DNA of 64,000 bases, from the NCBI GenBank assembly GCA_037976565.1, contig CP137674.1, forward strand, positions 35,119,256 to 35,183,255. Direction: 5' to 3'. The position numbers and the translations under genes were made by a program. Each line of letters begins with the position of its first letter. The stretch's first letter is position 1. Positions 12,501-22,863 of this stretch are shown in pieces. This DNA comes from Mesocentrotus franciscanus (taxonomy: Eukaryota > Echinodermata > Echinoidea > Camarodonta > Strongylocentrotidae). The notes under the pieces are model-generated. The model searched no databases and was not told the DNA's origin. It was given only the letters and a program-made list of their open reading frames with translations.

Positions 12501-15500
12501 CAATTGGGTATAATACGACTACGGACCCCAGCAATCACGTGCGTGCAACATATATACGCGTAACCGAAGCGTGAGGAGAACTTTGGTCTGTTTCTTGAAC
12601 GCTGACCATGTAGAGATTAAGTCGCTGAATACCGTTAATCAAGTCCATTCGTTTACGTACAGTTGTCCAAAAGGAGACGTAGATGGCGTTAACCAGTATT
12701 TGCCAAGCTACACTCCCTTTAAATTGGGAAAGTTATAACTGGGTCAATGTCACATCAGGTGTGCCACAAGGGCCTCTACTTTACCATATTTCTTTTCTGA
12801 TTTCAGTCTTTCAAAATTATATTTTAGTAGTCTTAATTATTCAGTGTATGTTTGATTTGATCATCAGAATTTGTTTATCCCTCTTTAAATACTTGTACAG
12901 CAATACATACATTTAGACTAATCACTGAATAGATCGGATCCCTAATGAAGGCTCTAACTTAAATGGACGATCCCCAATGAAGGCTCTAATTTCAGACTAA
13001 TCACTAAATGGACGATCCCCAATGAAGGCTCTAACTTGCAGACTAATCACTAAATGGATGATCCCCAACAAAGGCTCTAACTTGCAGACTAATCACTGAA
13101 TGGATGATCCCCAACAAAGGCTCTAACTTGCAGACTAATCACTAAATGGATGATCCCCAACAAAGGCTCTAACTTGCAGACTAATCACTAAATGGATGAT
13201 CCCCAATGAAGGCTCTAACTTGCAGACTAATCACTAAATGGATGATCCCCAATGAAGGCTCTAACTTGCAGACTAATCACTAAATGGATGATCCCCAACA
13301 AAGGCTCTAACTTGCAGACTAATCACTAAATGGATGATCCCCAACAAAGGCTCTAACTTGCAGACTAATCACTAAATGGATGATCCCCAATGAAGGCTCT
13401 AACTTGCAGACTAATCACTAAATGGATGATCCCCAATGAAGGCTCTAACTTGCAGACTAATCACTAAATGGATGATCCCCAATGAAGGCTCTAACTTGCA
13501 GACTAATCACTAAATGGATGATCCCCAATGAAGGCTCTAACTTGCAGACTAATCACTGAATGAATGATCCCCAACAAAGGCTCTAACTTGCAGACTAATC
13601 ACTAAATGGATGATCCCCAACAAAGGCTCTAACTTGCAGACTAATCACTGAATGAATGATCCCCAACAAAGGCTCTAACTTGCAGACTAATCACTAAATG
13701 AATGATCCCCAATGAAGGCTCTAACTTGCAGACTAATCACTAAATGCATGATCCCCAATGAAGGCTCTAACTTGCAGACTAATCACTGAATGAATGATCC
13801 CCAACAAAGGCTCTAACTTGCAGACTAATCACTAAATGGATGATCCCCAATGAAGGCTCTAACTTGCAGACTAATCACTGAATGAATGATCCCCAACAAA
13901 GGCTCTAACTTGCAGACTAATCACTAAATGGATGATCCCCAATGAAGGCTCTAACTTGCAGACTAATCACTGAATGAATGATCCCCAACAAAGGCTCTAA
14001 CTTGTAGACTAATCACTAAATGGATGATCCCCAATGAAGGCTCTAACTTGCAGACTAATCACTGAATGAATGATCCCCAACAAAGGCTCTAACTTGCAGA
14101 CTAATCACTAAATGGATGATCCCCAATGAAGGCTCTAACTTGCAGACTAATCACTGAATGAATGATCCCCAACAAAGGCTCTAACTTGCAGACTAATCAC
14201 TAAATGGATGATCCCCAATGAAGGCTCTAACTTGCAGACTAATCACTAAATGGATGATCCCCAATGAAGGCTCTAACTTGCAGACTAATCACTAAATGGA
14301 TGATCCCCAATGAAGGCTCTAACTTGCAGACTAATCACTAAATGGATGATCCCCAATGAAGGCTCTAACTTGCAGACTAATCACTAAATGGATGATCCCC
14401 AACAAAGGCTCTAATTTCAGACTAATCACTAAATGGATGATCCCCAATGAAGGCTCTAACTTGCAGACTAATCACTAAATGGATGATCCCCAATGAAGGC
14501 TCTAACTTGCAGACTAATCACTAAATGGATGATCCCCAATGAAGGCTCTAACTTGCAGACTAATCACTAAATGGATGATCCCCAATGAAGGCTCTAACTT
14601 GCAGACTAATCACTGAATGAATGATCCCCAACAAAGGCTCTAACTTGCAGACTAATCACTAAATGGATGATCCCCAATGAAGGCTCTAACTTGCAGACTA
14701 ATCACTGAATGAATGATCCCCAACAAAGGCTCTAACTTGCAGACTAATCACTAAATGGATGATCCCCAATGAAGGCTCTAACTTGCAGACTAATCACTGA
14801 ATGAATGATCCCCAACAAAGGCTCTAACTTGTAGACTAATCACTAAATGGATGATCCCCAATGAAGGCTCTAACTTGCAGACTAATCACTGAATGAATGA
14901 TCCCCAACAAAGGCTCTAACTTGCAGACTAATCACTAAATGGATGATCCCCAATGAAGGCTCTAACTTGCAGACTAATCACTGAATGAATGATCCCCAAC
15001 AAAGGCTCTAACTTGCAGACTAATCACTAAATGGATGATCCCCAATGAAGGCTCTAACTTGCAGACTAATCACTAAATGGATGATCCCCAATGAAGGCTC
15101 TAACTTGCAGACTAATCACTAAATGGATGATCCCCAATGAAGGCTCTAACTTGCAGACTAATCACTAAATGGATGATCCCCAATGAAGGCTCTAACTTGC
15201 AGACTAATCACTAAATGGATGATCCCCAACAAAGGCTCTAATTTCAGACTAATCACTAAATGGATGATCCCCAATGAAGGCTCTAACTTGCAGACTAATC
15301 ACTAAATGGATGATCCCCAATGAAGGCTCTAACTTGCAGACTAATCACTAAATGGATGATCCCCAATGAAGGCTCTAACTTGCAGACTAATCACTAAATG
15401 GATGATCCCCAATGAAGGCTCTAACTTGCAGACTAATCACTGAATGAATGATCCCCAACAAAGGCTCTAACTTGCAGACTAATCACTAAATGGATGATCC

Positions 15501-18500
15501 CCAATGAAGGCTCTAACTTGCAGACTAATCACTAAATGGATGATCCCCAATGAAGGCTCTAACTTGCAGACTAATCACTAAATGGATGATCCCCAATGAA
15601 GGCTCTAACTTGCAGACTAATCACTGAATGAATGATCCCCAACAAAGGCTCTAACTTGCAGACTAATCACTGAATGGATGATCCCCAATGAAGGCTCTAA
15701 CTTGCAGACTAATCACTAAATGGATGATCCCCAACAAAGGCTCTAACTTGCAGACTAATCACTAAATGGATGATCCCCAACAAAGGCTCTAACTTGCAGA
15801 CTAATCACTAAATGGATGATCCCCAATGAAGGCTCTAACTTGCAGACTAATCACTAAATGGATGATCCCCAACAAAGGCTCTAACTTGCAGACTAATCAC
15901 TAAATGGATGATCCCCAATGAAGGCTCTAACTTGCAGACTAATCACTAAATGGATGATCCCCAACAAAGGCTCTAACTTGCAGACTAATCACTAAATGGA
16001 TGATCCCCAATGAAGGCTCTAACTTGCAGACTAATCACTAAATGGATGATCCCCAATGAAGGCTCTAACTTGCAGACTAATCACTGAATGAATGATCCCC
16101 AACAAAGGCTCTAACTTGCAGACTAATCACTAAATGGATGATCCCCAATGAAGGCTCTAACTTGCAGACTAATCACTGAATGAATGATCCCCAACAAAGG
16201 CTCTAACTTGTAGACTAATCACTAAATGGATGATCCCCAATGAAGGCTCTAACTTGCAGACTAATCACTGAATGAATGATCCCCAACAAAGGCTCTAACT
16301 TCATAAAATCTCATAAATTCCGTTTCCAAATACTTCAATTGACAAAGAAGGTTTAGAATTAAACTATGGTCTAAACCACAGTTGAAATCGCCATTATTTA
16401 TTGAAGTCTACATAATTATATACCAACACATGTTTTGCTCTTGATGTAAGGGGTACTATGTTGCTATACTGAATTCAAAATATGAGCTTTGAATAATACT
16501 TCTAGAAAGAGATATATTTCAGTTTAAATACACTCTCAGCAAACTTAAAGGATACTTGTTTAGACTAGTCGATTAGACTAGGGCAGCCATGGAACCCAAG
16601 GTGAACTTGGGTTCCGAGCGTACTCTATGCATGGGTGTTATGTTATCCTTTATTTTCTTCATATTACTTATCCCTTATAATTCTTTAGAAGGCAAGTAAA
16701 GTTTTGGGGGTGATTTAATTTATGTATTCTACCAATACACAATTTTTTCAGGTGATTGTACACTTTAAAATAAGCACATATACCAATAATGCATGTTCAT
16801 CATTGAGTACGAGCCTACACGCCAGTGGCGGATCTAGGGGGGTTTAAACCCCCGGGAAAACATCACTTACGGGGGTTCAAAATACATGTAGCAACAAACA
16901 AAAAAAATTGCCTCGCCGCTACATGGCTCGTGGACAATGCTCCGCAGCGTCATTGGGTCAAACCCCCTTAGCAAAAAGCTAGATCCGCCCCTGAGTATCA
17001 TGGGTACCAATTCAATGGAAATTTGTATTAAAAAAGAGCCCCCGTGAGAAGGCTCACAGGGGCTTTTTTTTGGGGGGGGAAGAGCCCCCGTGGATACAAA
17101 ATTAATTTGAGCCCTGCTACACGCACACAGGTGTACCATGGCTTGGATAAACCTCCTTTGAGAGTTCAAGACCAGAGATAAAAATATTACCTTCATCGTC
17201 ACTGCATGTTGTGAGGGCTTCCCTGTCCTTTGTCATTGACACGTGTTTCTTTTCTAAACTCCTTTTACACTGCATGTCCATGTATCTCTGATACCAGTCA
17301 ACGTCATGTGAAGGAGGATCATTCAGGATTGTAGATAAACATTGTTGACACTGCCAGAATGGATCATGAAGGTTTGACTTGAATTGTGTACGGTAGTCGA
17401 CAGAAGCTTGAGATCCGAACCGTTTACGCCACATTGTTTGGATGTCATGATCAAGACCTACAAGAACCAATAAAACAATCACAGGAAAGACAGATGAAAT
17501 GTTTCAATCTGATGATCAAATGTCTAAAACAATGTACTTCTTGAACAGAATTCACTATTTAGAAGGAAGACAATAACCAAGCCAAAGACAATGTGACCCC
17601 ATTCTCTCACCCAGTGGCGGATCCAGGGGCCTGGGGCCCGGGCCCCTCCCCTAGAAAAAAACAGGTAAAAACACCCTTTAAAAAAAAAAAAAGAAGTTGG
17701 GCCCCTCCCTGGTGCCCAAAGGGGGGTGGCGGTGGAAAAAAAAAATAACCCTTCCCATAGGGAAAAATTTTTTTTGGGTGCCAAAAAAAAAAAATTGTGC
17801 TCACTACCCCTGGCACCCAAGTGGTGGTGGAAAAATAACCCTTTTTTTCGGTGCCAAATTTTTTTGTTGCTCAGTACCCCTCCCCACTGAGCGAAAAATT
17901 GACCGGCACGATTTTCAAATTTTCGCACGAAGTGGGCCCCTTTTTAGGCCCCCTCCCTTGCCGCCGGCTGGATTCGCCCCTGCTCTCACCCACAACAACC
18001 CACCACTTGTTTGCTTTCTTTGGCTCTCCAGCTGCACGGTCACTCATTTTCCACAATCACAATTCACATGCAATTTTGCATATAATGATATATATAGGCA
18101 TCTATTGACAGAAAGATTGTCTTGTGCAACACAATGGCTTTGCATAATTTTCCATTTTCGATCTTCATTAGCCCCACAACAACTGGAGTATTAATAAATT
18201 TATCTTGCACTCGAAACAGTTACATACTCTTGAAGCATTGGGTATTTCTATCAATGATAAATACACTGTGGCACATGCAGGGGATATTCTGTGGAATTAC
18301 TTTTGTTTACTGAATTTTGTGTATTTTCTCTACTAAAGATTTCAAGCTTCGGTAGAAATATAATTTCTACAACTTTAATAACATCTATCGAAAGAATAAC
18401 TACTTGGCCCGTGTTTTCCGTCTTAATGTTATGTGACTTAATCATGTACTCTGATCGTACAACACTGATGCTCAGGTGACAATTGTTCTGATTGAGTCAA

Positions 18501-21500
18501 TTCTACTCAAATTCCTAGTTTTAACCATGGAGCTAGAACTAGCTCCATGTTTTAACCCATTAACATGCCTATAACCCTACCCCTCCTACACCAAAACTTA
18601 ACCTAAAAAGCAACTCTGTATCTTCAACAACATGTAGTCCCAAGCAATGTTATGCTATATGTTTACATTATGTTCCCGGTGGCCACGTTTGCCCGAAACG
18701 TAGTGCGCCGTGGGATTTGGGCCATTTTTTCTCTGTATTCAAGTTTTGTTAGGTCTTGCCTAGTTTTTTAAAATTACGTACTGTCATGTTTTGTTGCGTT
18801 CACCCCGTTTTACTACAGCCTACTAGGTTTCTCATCTGCACCCTGACTGCCATGGCAAATTTTTTGATGGTATAAAAATCTGGCCCAGCATCCACGCAAT
18901 CACGGCCTGTCACGTTTGCCCATTCCGTCCCCCCGCATTGTCTCACATCCATCCCGTTTTGTCCACGGTGGCCTGAAATGTGAATGCCGTGGCCGCCAGG
19001 AACATAATGTAAACCTAGCATAAACTATATCAAAAGTTGGATGACTGATATACCCATAAAATGGCAAATTCATTTCCCCCCAAAAAAAAAATTCGTTATA
19101 ATTATGTTGAGTTGAGATCAATTAAATAATAGCTGTCTAAAGGAGATGGAAAAAGACCAGGTGCTCATCTACAACAGTAGTATCTGACGACCTGAAGAAA
19201 GCAACGAGAGAAGATAACCAGCTAGTCAATAACTTTAGAAGTCAGCATCTCCACGAACTCATATCCACTAGCAACAGCAAACAACTGTTTAATGTGATTG
19301 ACAGGATGACAGCTGAAAAGCCTCATAAATCACTGCCCTCACATCAGTCCAGTGCTGAAATCACTCAGAAGTTCTCAAAGTTTTTTGACAATTAAATTCA
19401 TCAATTGAGATCTTCGTTTTCTTCCTCTTCCACCATCGCTGAAGTGGAAGTCAGTGACCATCGTCTTGACAAGTTTGCGCCAGTTTCCCAAGCAGATGTA
19501 CTGAAGATCATCAAGGCGCATAAAATGAAATCATGTGACCTAGATCCTCTACCAGCGCCCATTCTCAGACATTACCAACGACTCGCTAGAATGTGGAGTT
19601 TTTCCTTCAGCACTCAAGTCTGCTTTGATTCATCCCACCCTCAAAAGACCGTCTTTGGATGCAGAACATTTGAGAAGCTATAGACAGATCTCAAATTTGC
19701 CATTTGTGGGCAAGGTATTAGAACGAGTCTCGAATCAATTTACTGAATACCTTAATGCAAATTCCCTTCTCGCATCCCGACAGTCTGCCTATCGTAAAAA
19801 TCATAGCGTGGAAACTGCGTTACTTCGAGTCCAAGATGATATACTTCATGCTTTGGATACTGGAGATGATGCCATCCTCATACTGTTAGACTTAACATCA
19901 GCTTTCTACACGGTCGATCACCGTGTTCTTATATCCAGGTTGGAAACACGTTTTGGTGTCTCTGGAACTGCTACCAAGTGGTTTGAATCTTACATCACTG
20001 GACGATATCAACAAGTGATCATCGATGGCTCACGATCCGATCCTACTCTGCTTAGGTGGGGGTGCCACAAGGTTCCGTCGTCGGCCCTGTTTTGTTTACA
20101 TGTTATACGACACCCTTAGAGTACATCATTCATTCCCACGGTTTCTCTTCGATGATATATGCCGACGATACCCAACTATATATTACTGTTAAGTCTGGAC
20201 AAGTTCTTCAAATGTTACAGAAACTGGAAGATTGTCTTCATGCCATTCGTTCCTGGTTGACTGAAAACTTTCTGCTCCTGAACGACAACAAGATGGAAGT
20301 GCTGCACCTGTTTTCTCACCGAAGAAGAAATACCACAGAACTCCCTCCGATTCAAATAACCAACGGTTCTATAAATTCCTCCAAAACAGTTGTTAGCTTA
20401 GGTTTTACGTTTGATCAAAACCTTTCAATGCGCCCCCATATCAATAGCATCTGTCGTAAAGCATCCTTCGCTCTGAGAAAAATTGGTAAAATTCGTAAAT
20501 TCCTCTCCAAGTCATCCACTGAGATCCTCGTCCACACATTTATCAGTTCACTCCTTGACAGTTGTAATAGCCAAAAAGATTTTTAAAAAAAAGATGGGAA
20601 AAGATATGGCCAAGCTGCAGAGGATCCAAAACTCTGCAGCACGTCTAGTTTCTCTCACCAAAAAACATGACCATATTACACCAACCCTTAAACAATTGCA
20701 TTGGCTCCCCATTAAATTTCGCGTCCAGTTCAAAGTTCTTCTTTTAACCTTCAAGTCTATACATGGTCATGCCCCAAATTATCTTTCTGAAATGATTCAG
20801 TTATACACACCCAATAGGCCCCTTCGTTCTGCAAATCAAACTCTCCTGACCGTTAAAAATGCAAAAACAAAATACTTTGGTGATAGGTCCTTTTCATGCT
20901 CTGCTCCACGTTTGTGGAATTCTCTTCCAGCCTCCATTCGTTGCATCTCTGATATTACTTTGTTTAGATTAAAATTAAAAACCAATCTAATGGAATAGGC
21001 ATATTCAACCTAGTTCTTAAATTGTTACCTTACCTTGTTTTCTTATGTTTGATAATTTCACTTTTGTTCTCTTGTCATTTCTCTGTTTAGTTTTACTTGC
21101 ATCAATATTGTAAAGCGCTTTGATATAAATCTTTTATGAAAAGCGCTATATAAATAGAAGTTATTATTATTATTAAACACCCAAACACATCCAGGTAGAG
21201 CGCTGAAAAAAACTTGAATGTATGAAAAAAAAACACAGGGAAATATAATCTTTTTGACAGAAAACAAAAATAGATATCCAACAGACGATTTTTTTTAAAT
21301 GTGAAATATTACCTTTATTGACTGCTGTGTTATGGAGGAGAGCAAGCCTATAGTCATCACATCGAGGAAGCAGACATTTAAACAGGGCATGAGAGAGACC
21401 TATATGGAATAAAAAGGGTTAAACAAGTATCAAACCTATAGATAAAAGATAAAGTCATTTAATGAGGTCAGATGCAAGAGATAAGTTCATGGATATATGC

Positions 21501-22863
21501 AGATCTAATTAAGTCTGATACACACTAAAGATTTAGTTATCTTTTAAGGATTTTCAGTATAGCATGTGCCCTACCGTAATAACCCTTTACAAAAGACTAG
21601 GCCTTAATTGTCATGTTGAGATTTTTACCATCACTTTACAACATTACATTAATTTTCAGGTCAAGATTACATTCACCAGTGTATACATTAATGCAGAAAC
21701 AATATTGGCAAATTCGCTGGACACCAAAAAGTTTATCAAACCTCTTACATTTAAAATGACTGAGAAAATGCAACACAAACTGTATACAGTCAAGTGAGAG
21801 TATAAATAGGCATCCAATTAAATAATTTTCTTAGAAACATAACAATAACTAAATGATCTTGAGTTAGTTTTCCCGATGGTCTGCTTCTAAGCTTTCTATT
21901 ACCTAGACTATATACAGTCAAACCTCCTTTAGTGACCACCTGTATAGAAAGACTACTTGTCTTGAAAATGGTTTCTCATTGAAACATGTACTAAAGGAAC
22001 CTGTACATAAAGACCACCTGCCTATAAACTGGAGACCACTTTTCTTGTCTCCCTTGGGTGGTCAAAGGCATTAATCTATATTTGCCACTCCATACCCAGG
22101 AGAGAAATGGGGACCTGGTAGGATGATGAAAGCCTATGTGTTAATTGCCATATGCCCTCATGGTGACCATAATAGTAGGAATACTCCCCAGGGAGTGGAG
22201 ATTGTGCACATAGTGTGTGAATGCATGAATCCCATGACCGAGGTATACGTAGAAAGTGCTTGGAGACGGTATTTAGTATTAAGCCCTATATAATTCCAGA
22301 TCATTATTATCAGTATACAGACTTTTTATTATGTGGATGATTGATTAGCCTGCTATCAATTTGATTTTTTTTTCTTTTTAGATTTTCATTTGGCCACAAC
22401 ACTTATAAATACAATATGGGGTCATTCATTTGTCAATGGATGCACTTACTATAAGTTCAAAACAGGATCACGCTTGCACTAGACTATATCATTAAACTCT
22501 AGATTTCTATACCCACCCTTTAATTCATGTTTAAGAATTTAAAAAATGGGTGGATAGGGACAACAAAATAAATCTTATTGACTTGATCTATACACCAAGA
22601 AGAAAGATTTTATTTGGGGATATGTTCCGCTGAGACTATTCGTCTGCCTTCACCTACAAATATAATCCCTCTCCAACACTGAGGAGAATGTCAAGATAAA
22701 GTGCCCTGTATTGGTTTTTTTAAACTCTCCAAAGCAGATGGGAGAAGGAATACTTACCTTGTAATTCATTTCTAAGGATAGGAATAAGATTTACAACCCG
22801 ATCAAGACACAGATCCTCCAAGGATGCTACTCTCATCTCAATCTCATCCATGATGTCCTCATA
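1912..22863 (-). CDS. LRRC41: LRRC41/MUF1-like leucine-rich repeat protein, Elongin BC-box substrate receptor (12 coding exons)
   Basis: Twelve exons join on the minus strand with all phases matching and give 736 codons from an ATG at 22851 to the TAG at 1912; human LRRC41 is about 810 residues. Seen: an Elongin BC box at residues 10-19 (SLEDLCLDRV, pattern S-L-x3-C-x3-V), followed by a segment ending NTAVNKGLDHDIQTMWRKRF that parallels LRRC41's ETALKKG..IWRRL block. After an acidic middle (about residues 150-330) come leucine-rich repeats from about 340 to 616, for example LQSLALLQC, IHSLDLSDCSF and LQHLKLSDRKL. Known of the family: MUF1/LRRC41 bridges Elongin B/C and Cul5-Rbx1 as a ubiquitin-ligase receptor. 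Inferred: same role here. The first ATG (MDEIEM) may not be the true start, because an upstream exon is possible; the frame stays open to a further ATG upstream. The introns carry the 46-bp satellite and many transposons. Confidence 0.85.
2296..2420. repeat. Dispersed repeat fragment starting AATTCAATTCAATTC
   Basis: AATTCAATTCAATTC followed by a run reading toward GGTTTTATTC and a CAAAGAC motif resembles the fragment at 11,366 (AATTCAATTCAATAAAGG..CAAAGACTG). The pair looks like two diverged copies of one dispersed repeat end. Confidence 0.35.
2914..2998 (-). CDS. LRRC41: LRRC41-like exon 11
   Basis: Acceptor TACATAG|, donor CTCTG|GTAAGA. The 85-nt exon encodes NEDLAILGRAFADTKRTK, a helix of the repeat fold, and continues to YCLNL. 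Confidence 0.75.
3507..3536. repeat. (AAT)n microsatellite
   Basis: About ten uninterrupted AAT units in the intron between exons 10 and 11 of the LRRC41-like gene. The asparagine run it would encode on the plus strand is spurious. Confidence 0.9.
3796..3885 (-). CDS. LRRC41: LRRC41-like exon 10: leucine-rich repeat
   Basis: Acceptor TCTGCAG|, donor CTAG|GTCAGT, 90 nt, phase 1 to 1. It encodes one repeat unit ending LQHLKLSDRKL. Confidence 0.85.
4522..4656 (-). CDS. LRRC41: LRRC41-like exon 9: leucine-rich repeats
   Basis: Acceptor TTTTACAG|, donor AAAG|GTGAAT. It encodes MLKRLSVRNN and IHSLDLSDCSFLL, the most canonical LRR strands in the protein. Confidence 0.85.
5225..6400. repeat. Degenerate ~160-bp tandem array (7-8 copies) with a longer superperiod
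   Basis: Units are recognised by GAAATGTGGCAGTTAGAGCGCA, split here as GAAATGTGGCAG then TTAGAGCGCA, followed by TGACCTTTGACCCTATAAAA, GGCAGCATC and TAGATTTTACCAA. Starts fall near 5234, 5393, 5550, 5700, 5869, 6020, 6195 and 6350. The blocks around 5587-5870 and 5920-6180 are nearly identical over about 280 bp, so a two-unit block was duplicated. A short GCGGCGGCGGCG run closes the array. Confidence 0.85.
6819..7329. mobile_element. TTAA-flanked inverted-repeat element (piggyBac-type MITE)
   Basis: TTAA at both outer edges, with termini TTAAAGGTATAATGCAAAG and, as reverse complement on the right, TTAAAGGTAATTAATT..CAAAGCTTTGG. The arms match imperfectly over about 25 bp. The interior has no coding capacity. 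It lies in an intron of the LRRC41-like gene. Confidence 0.5.
7330..7872. other. Intron, nothing recognised
   Basis: AT-rich intron sequence of the LRRC41-like gene. A 75-codon plus-strand frame here has no coding character. Confidence 0.5.
7873..8076 (-). CDS. LRRC41: LRRC41-like exon 8: leucine-rich repeats
   Basis: Acceptor CTCCAG|, donor GCAA|GTAAGC. It encodes VPSVSSLTLRCGATRL and VLTNFVLDRSSLN, two LRR strands with an intervening helix (PVELALAIQNRDS). Confidence 0.8.
8444..8514 (-). CDS. LRRC41: LRRC41-like exon 7 (small)
   Basis: A 71-nt exon between GTGCACAG| and AACT|GTAAGT. It encodes KMKSLKLELPIPKDCQLADN, a single LRR strand and turn. Only this phase (2 in, 1 out) joins its neighbours in frame. 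Confidence 0.75.
8585..9150. mobile_element. TTAA-flanked inverted-repeat element (piggyBac-type MITE)
   Basis: Left end TTAAAGATACTATGTCCC..TTTTGCAG; right end, read as reverse complement, TTAAAGGTACTATATATGTCCC..TTTGCAGG. TTAA stands at both edges. No open frame of coding quality lies inside. Confidence 0.6.
9735..9918 (-). CDS. LRRC41: LRRC41-like exon 6: leucine-rich repeat
   Basis: Acceptor AATGCAG| and donor CGCAT|GTAAGT change the phase from 1 to 2. It encodes VLQELALFYEVSM flanked by helical segments (CEVMSALAMRA, CAQKLNEMLEAYR). Confidence 0.8.
10283..10456 (-). CDS. LRRC41: LRRC41-like exon 5: leucine-rich repeat
   Basis: Acceptor CTCCAG|, donor TGTG|GTATGT, phase 1 to 1. It encodes SISNLVLKGTVL and LQSLALLQC, two leucine-rich repeat strands spaced as in LRRC41. 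Confidence 0.8.
11184..11420. repeat. Dispersed repeat fragments (TACAGTCAAACCTGT family and AATTCAATTCAAT family)
   Basis: TACAGTCAAACCTG occurs twice in tandem (31-bp step), followed by a GGCCACCTGTCTATAATGGCC stretch ending CCCTTGGGTGGCC. The same family is seen at 21,905-22,065. The inverted terminus ACAGGTTTGACTGTA stands at 11,784-11,798, so the intervening 600 bp may be a composite element. From 11,366 the AATTCAATTCAAT fragment begins. Confidence 0.5.
11831..12373 (-). CDS. LRRC41: LRRC41-like exon 4 (largest): acidic linker region
   Basis: Acceptor TGTGATAG|, donor CCAG|GTTTGT, 181 codons in one exon. It contains helical segments (NHLFLSIQTLIALTRS, YACLLAMLLLGRL) followed by a Ser/Thr/Glu/Asp-rich stretch. 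A TTAA-flanked transposon ends 71 bases before its acceptor, which helps define the intron boundary. Confidence 0.75.
12444..12722. mobile_element. TTAA-flanked inverted-repeat element (piggyBac-type MITE)
   Basis: TTAAAGGGAGTGTAGC at the left is matched perfectly by GCTACACTCCCTTTAA at the right: a 12-bp terminal repeat plus TTAA at each side. The 271-bp interior contains no coding frame. It is a recent-looking insertion immediately upstream of exon 4 of the LRRC41-like gene. Confidence 0.75.
12734..12800 (+). pseudogene. Possible LINE reverse-transcriptase fragment
   Basis: The frame reads WVNVTSGVPQGPLLYHI, close to the V-T-S-G-V-P-Q-G-S-x-L-x-P motif before the catalytic YADD of non-LTR reverse transcriptases. 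Only about 20 residues are recognisable, so this is a remnant at best. Confidence 0.4.
12916..16301. repeat. 46-bp satellite array (about 73 monomers) with 827-bp superperiod
   Basis: The monomer is GACTAATCACTAAATGGATG followed by ATCCCCAATGAAGGCTCTAACTTGCA, 46 bp. Two main variants alternate: A (AAATGGATGATCCCCAATGA) and B (GAATGAATGATCCCCAACAA). A 45-bp variant with CTAATTTCAG occurs at about 12,985, 14,411 and 15,238, and a CTTGTAG variant at 14,001, 14,828 and 16,207. The 827-bp distance shared by the middle pairs equals 18 monomers including one 45-mer and shows block duplication. It sits wholly inside the intron between exons 3 and 4 of the LRRC41-like gene. Confidence 0.97.
16302..16822. 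other. Intron, nothing recognised
   Basis: AT-rich flank between the satellite and a hAT-like element; no structure beyond short homopolymers was seen. Confidence 0.5.
16823..16993. mobile_element. hAT-like nonautonomous element, single-unit form
   Basis: Ends are CAGTGGCGGATC and GATCCGCCCCTG (inverted, one mismatch). The interior holds one copy of the unit AAAACATCACTTACGGGGGT..GCCTCGCCGCTAC..GCTCGTGGACAATGCTCCGC. The same unit is amplified seven-fold at 26.7-28.1 kb. No matching 8-bp target duplication is visible here. Confidence 0.75.
17191..17457 (-). CDS. LRRC41: LRRC41-like exon 3
   Basis: Acceptor CTTGTAG|, donor GAAG|GTAATA, phase 1 to 1. It starts with GLDHDIQTMWRKRFG, the counterpart of GLSTQAIWRRLWDE in LRRC41, and continues into a Cys/Trp-containing segment (FWQCQQC, DWYQRYMDMQC). 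Confidence 0.8.
17612..17982. mobile_element. hAT-like nonautonomous element with perfect 8-bp target duplication
   Basis: CAGTGGCGGATC at the left, GATTCGCCCCTG at the right, with CTCTCACC directly repeated on both sides (17604-17611 and 17983-17990). An 8-bp duplication and CAG-ended termini fit the hAT superfamily. The interior is made of poly-A/T and G/C blocks and shares its right third with the element at 44,670. It sits in the intron between exons 2 and 3 of the LRRC41-like gene. Confidence 0.85.
18662..19014. mobile_element. Foldback element with GGCCACG-containing arms
   Basis: Left arm TTTACATTATGTTCCCGGTG and right arm, reverse complemented, TTTACATTATGTTCCTGGCG continue into GCCACG on both sides. 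The inner part is not self-complementary. A flanking TATGCTA / TAGCATA similarity may extend the arms. Superfamily not determined. Confidence 0.55.
19150..21176 (+). pseudogene. Decayed LINE (CR1/L2-type non-LTR retrotransposon), reverse transcriptase region to 3' end
   Basis: Protein pieces in order: a linker (TAEKPHKSLPSHQ..FSKFF, 19,300-19,395, followed by a stop); RT fingers (CDLDPLPAPILRH); the palm (YRQISNLPFVGKVLE, ILILLDLTSAFYTVDH); then, after a frameshift near 20,055, GVPQGSVVGPVLF and the catalytic MIYADDTQLY; then LTENFLLLNDNKMEV. After a second frameshift near 20,570 comes the C-terminal block LQRIQNSAARLV..LKQLHWLPIKFRVQFK, ending at a stop near 20,998. The 3' end has AAGCGCTATATAAATAG and a short ATT-repeat tail typical of CR1/L2-like elements in marine animals. 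The 5' part is missing. It lies in reverse orientation to the host gene, in an intron. Confidence 0.85.
21313..21399 (-). CDS. LRRC41: LRRC41-like exon 2: region after the BC box
   Basis: The exon is bounded by ATATAG| and AAAG|GTAATA, phase 1 to phase 1. It encodes LSHALFKCLLPRCDDYRL and on to NTAVNK, which lines up without gaps with the LRRC41 segment LPGPILQSILPLLNIYYL. The LPxP of a canonical Cul5 box reads LSHA here. Confidence 0.8.
21905..22320 (+). repeat. SINE-like repeat fragment with GGTGGTC-containing 5' part
   Basis: The 3' half ends GTAGAAAGTGCTTGGAGACG..TAAGCCCTATATAATTCC and an ATTATTAT tail, the shared tail of many CR1/L2-mobilised SINEs. The 5' half (TACAGTCAAACCTCC..GACCACCTG..TTGGGTGGTC) matches the repeat at 11,190. 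Confidence 0.55.
22758..22863 (-). CDS. LRRC41: LRRC41-like exon 1: Elongin BC box
   Basis: Acceptor-like TTTACAG precedes the exon and the donor is CAAG|GTAAGT, leaving phase 1. The exon contains the proposed start MDEIEM and the BC box with leucine at residue 11 and cysteine at 15. If the acceptor is used, four residues upstream of the ATG (YEDI) are also coding and an extra 5' exon exists. Confidence 0.75.

Noticed and set aside
12916..16301. CRISPR-like regular array
   Set aside because: The whole 46-bp unit is repeated with no unique spacers, and the context is an intron of an animal gene.
17524..18194. Overlapping frames of 69-165 codons on both strands
   Set aside because: Translation of homopolymer and G/C blocks of the hAT-like element at 17,612-17,982.
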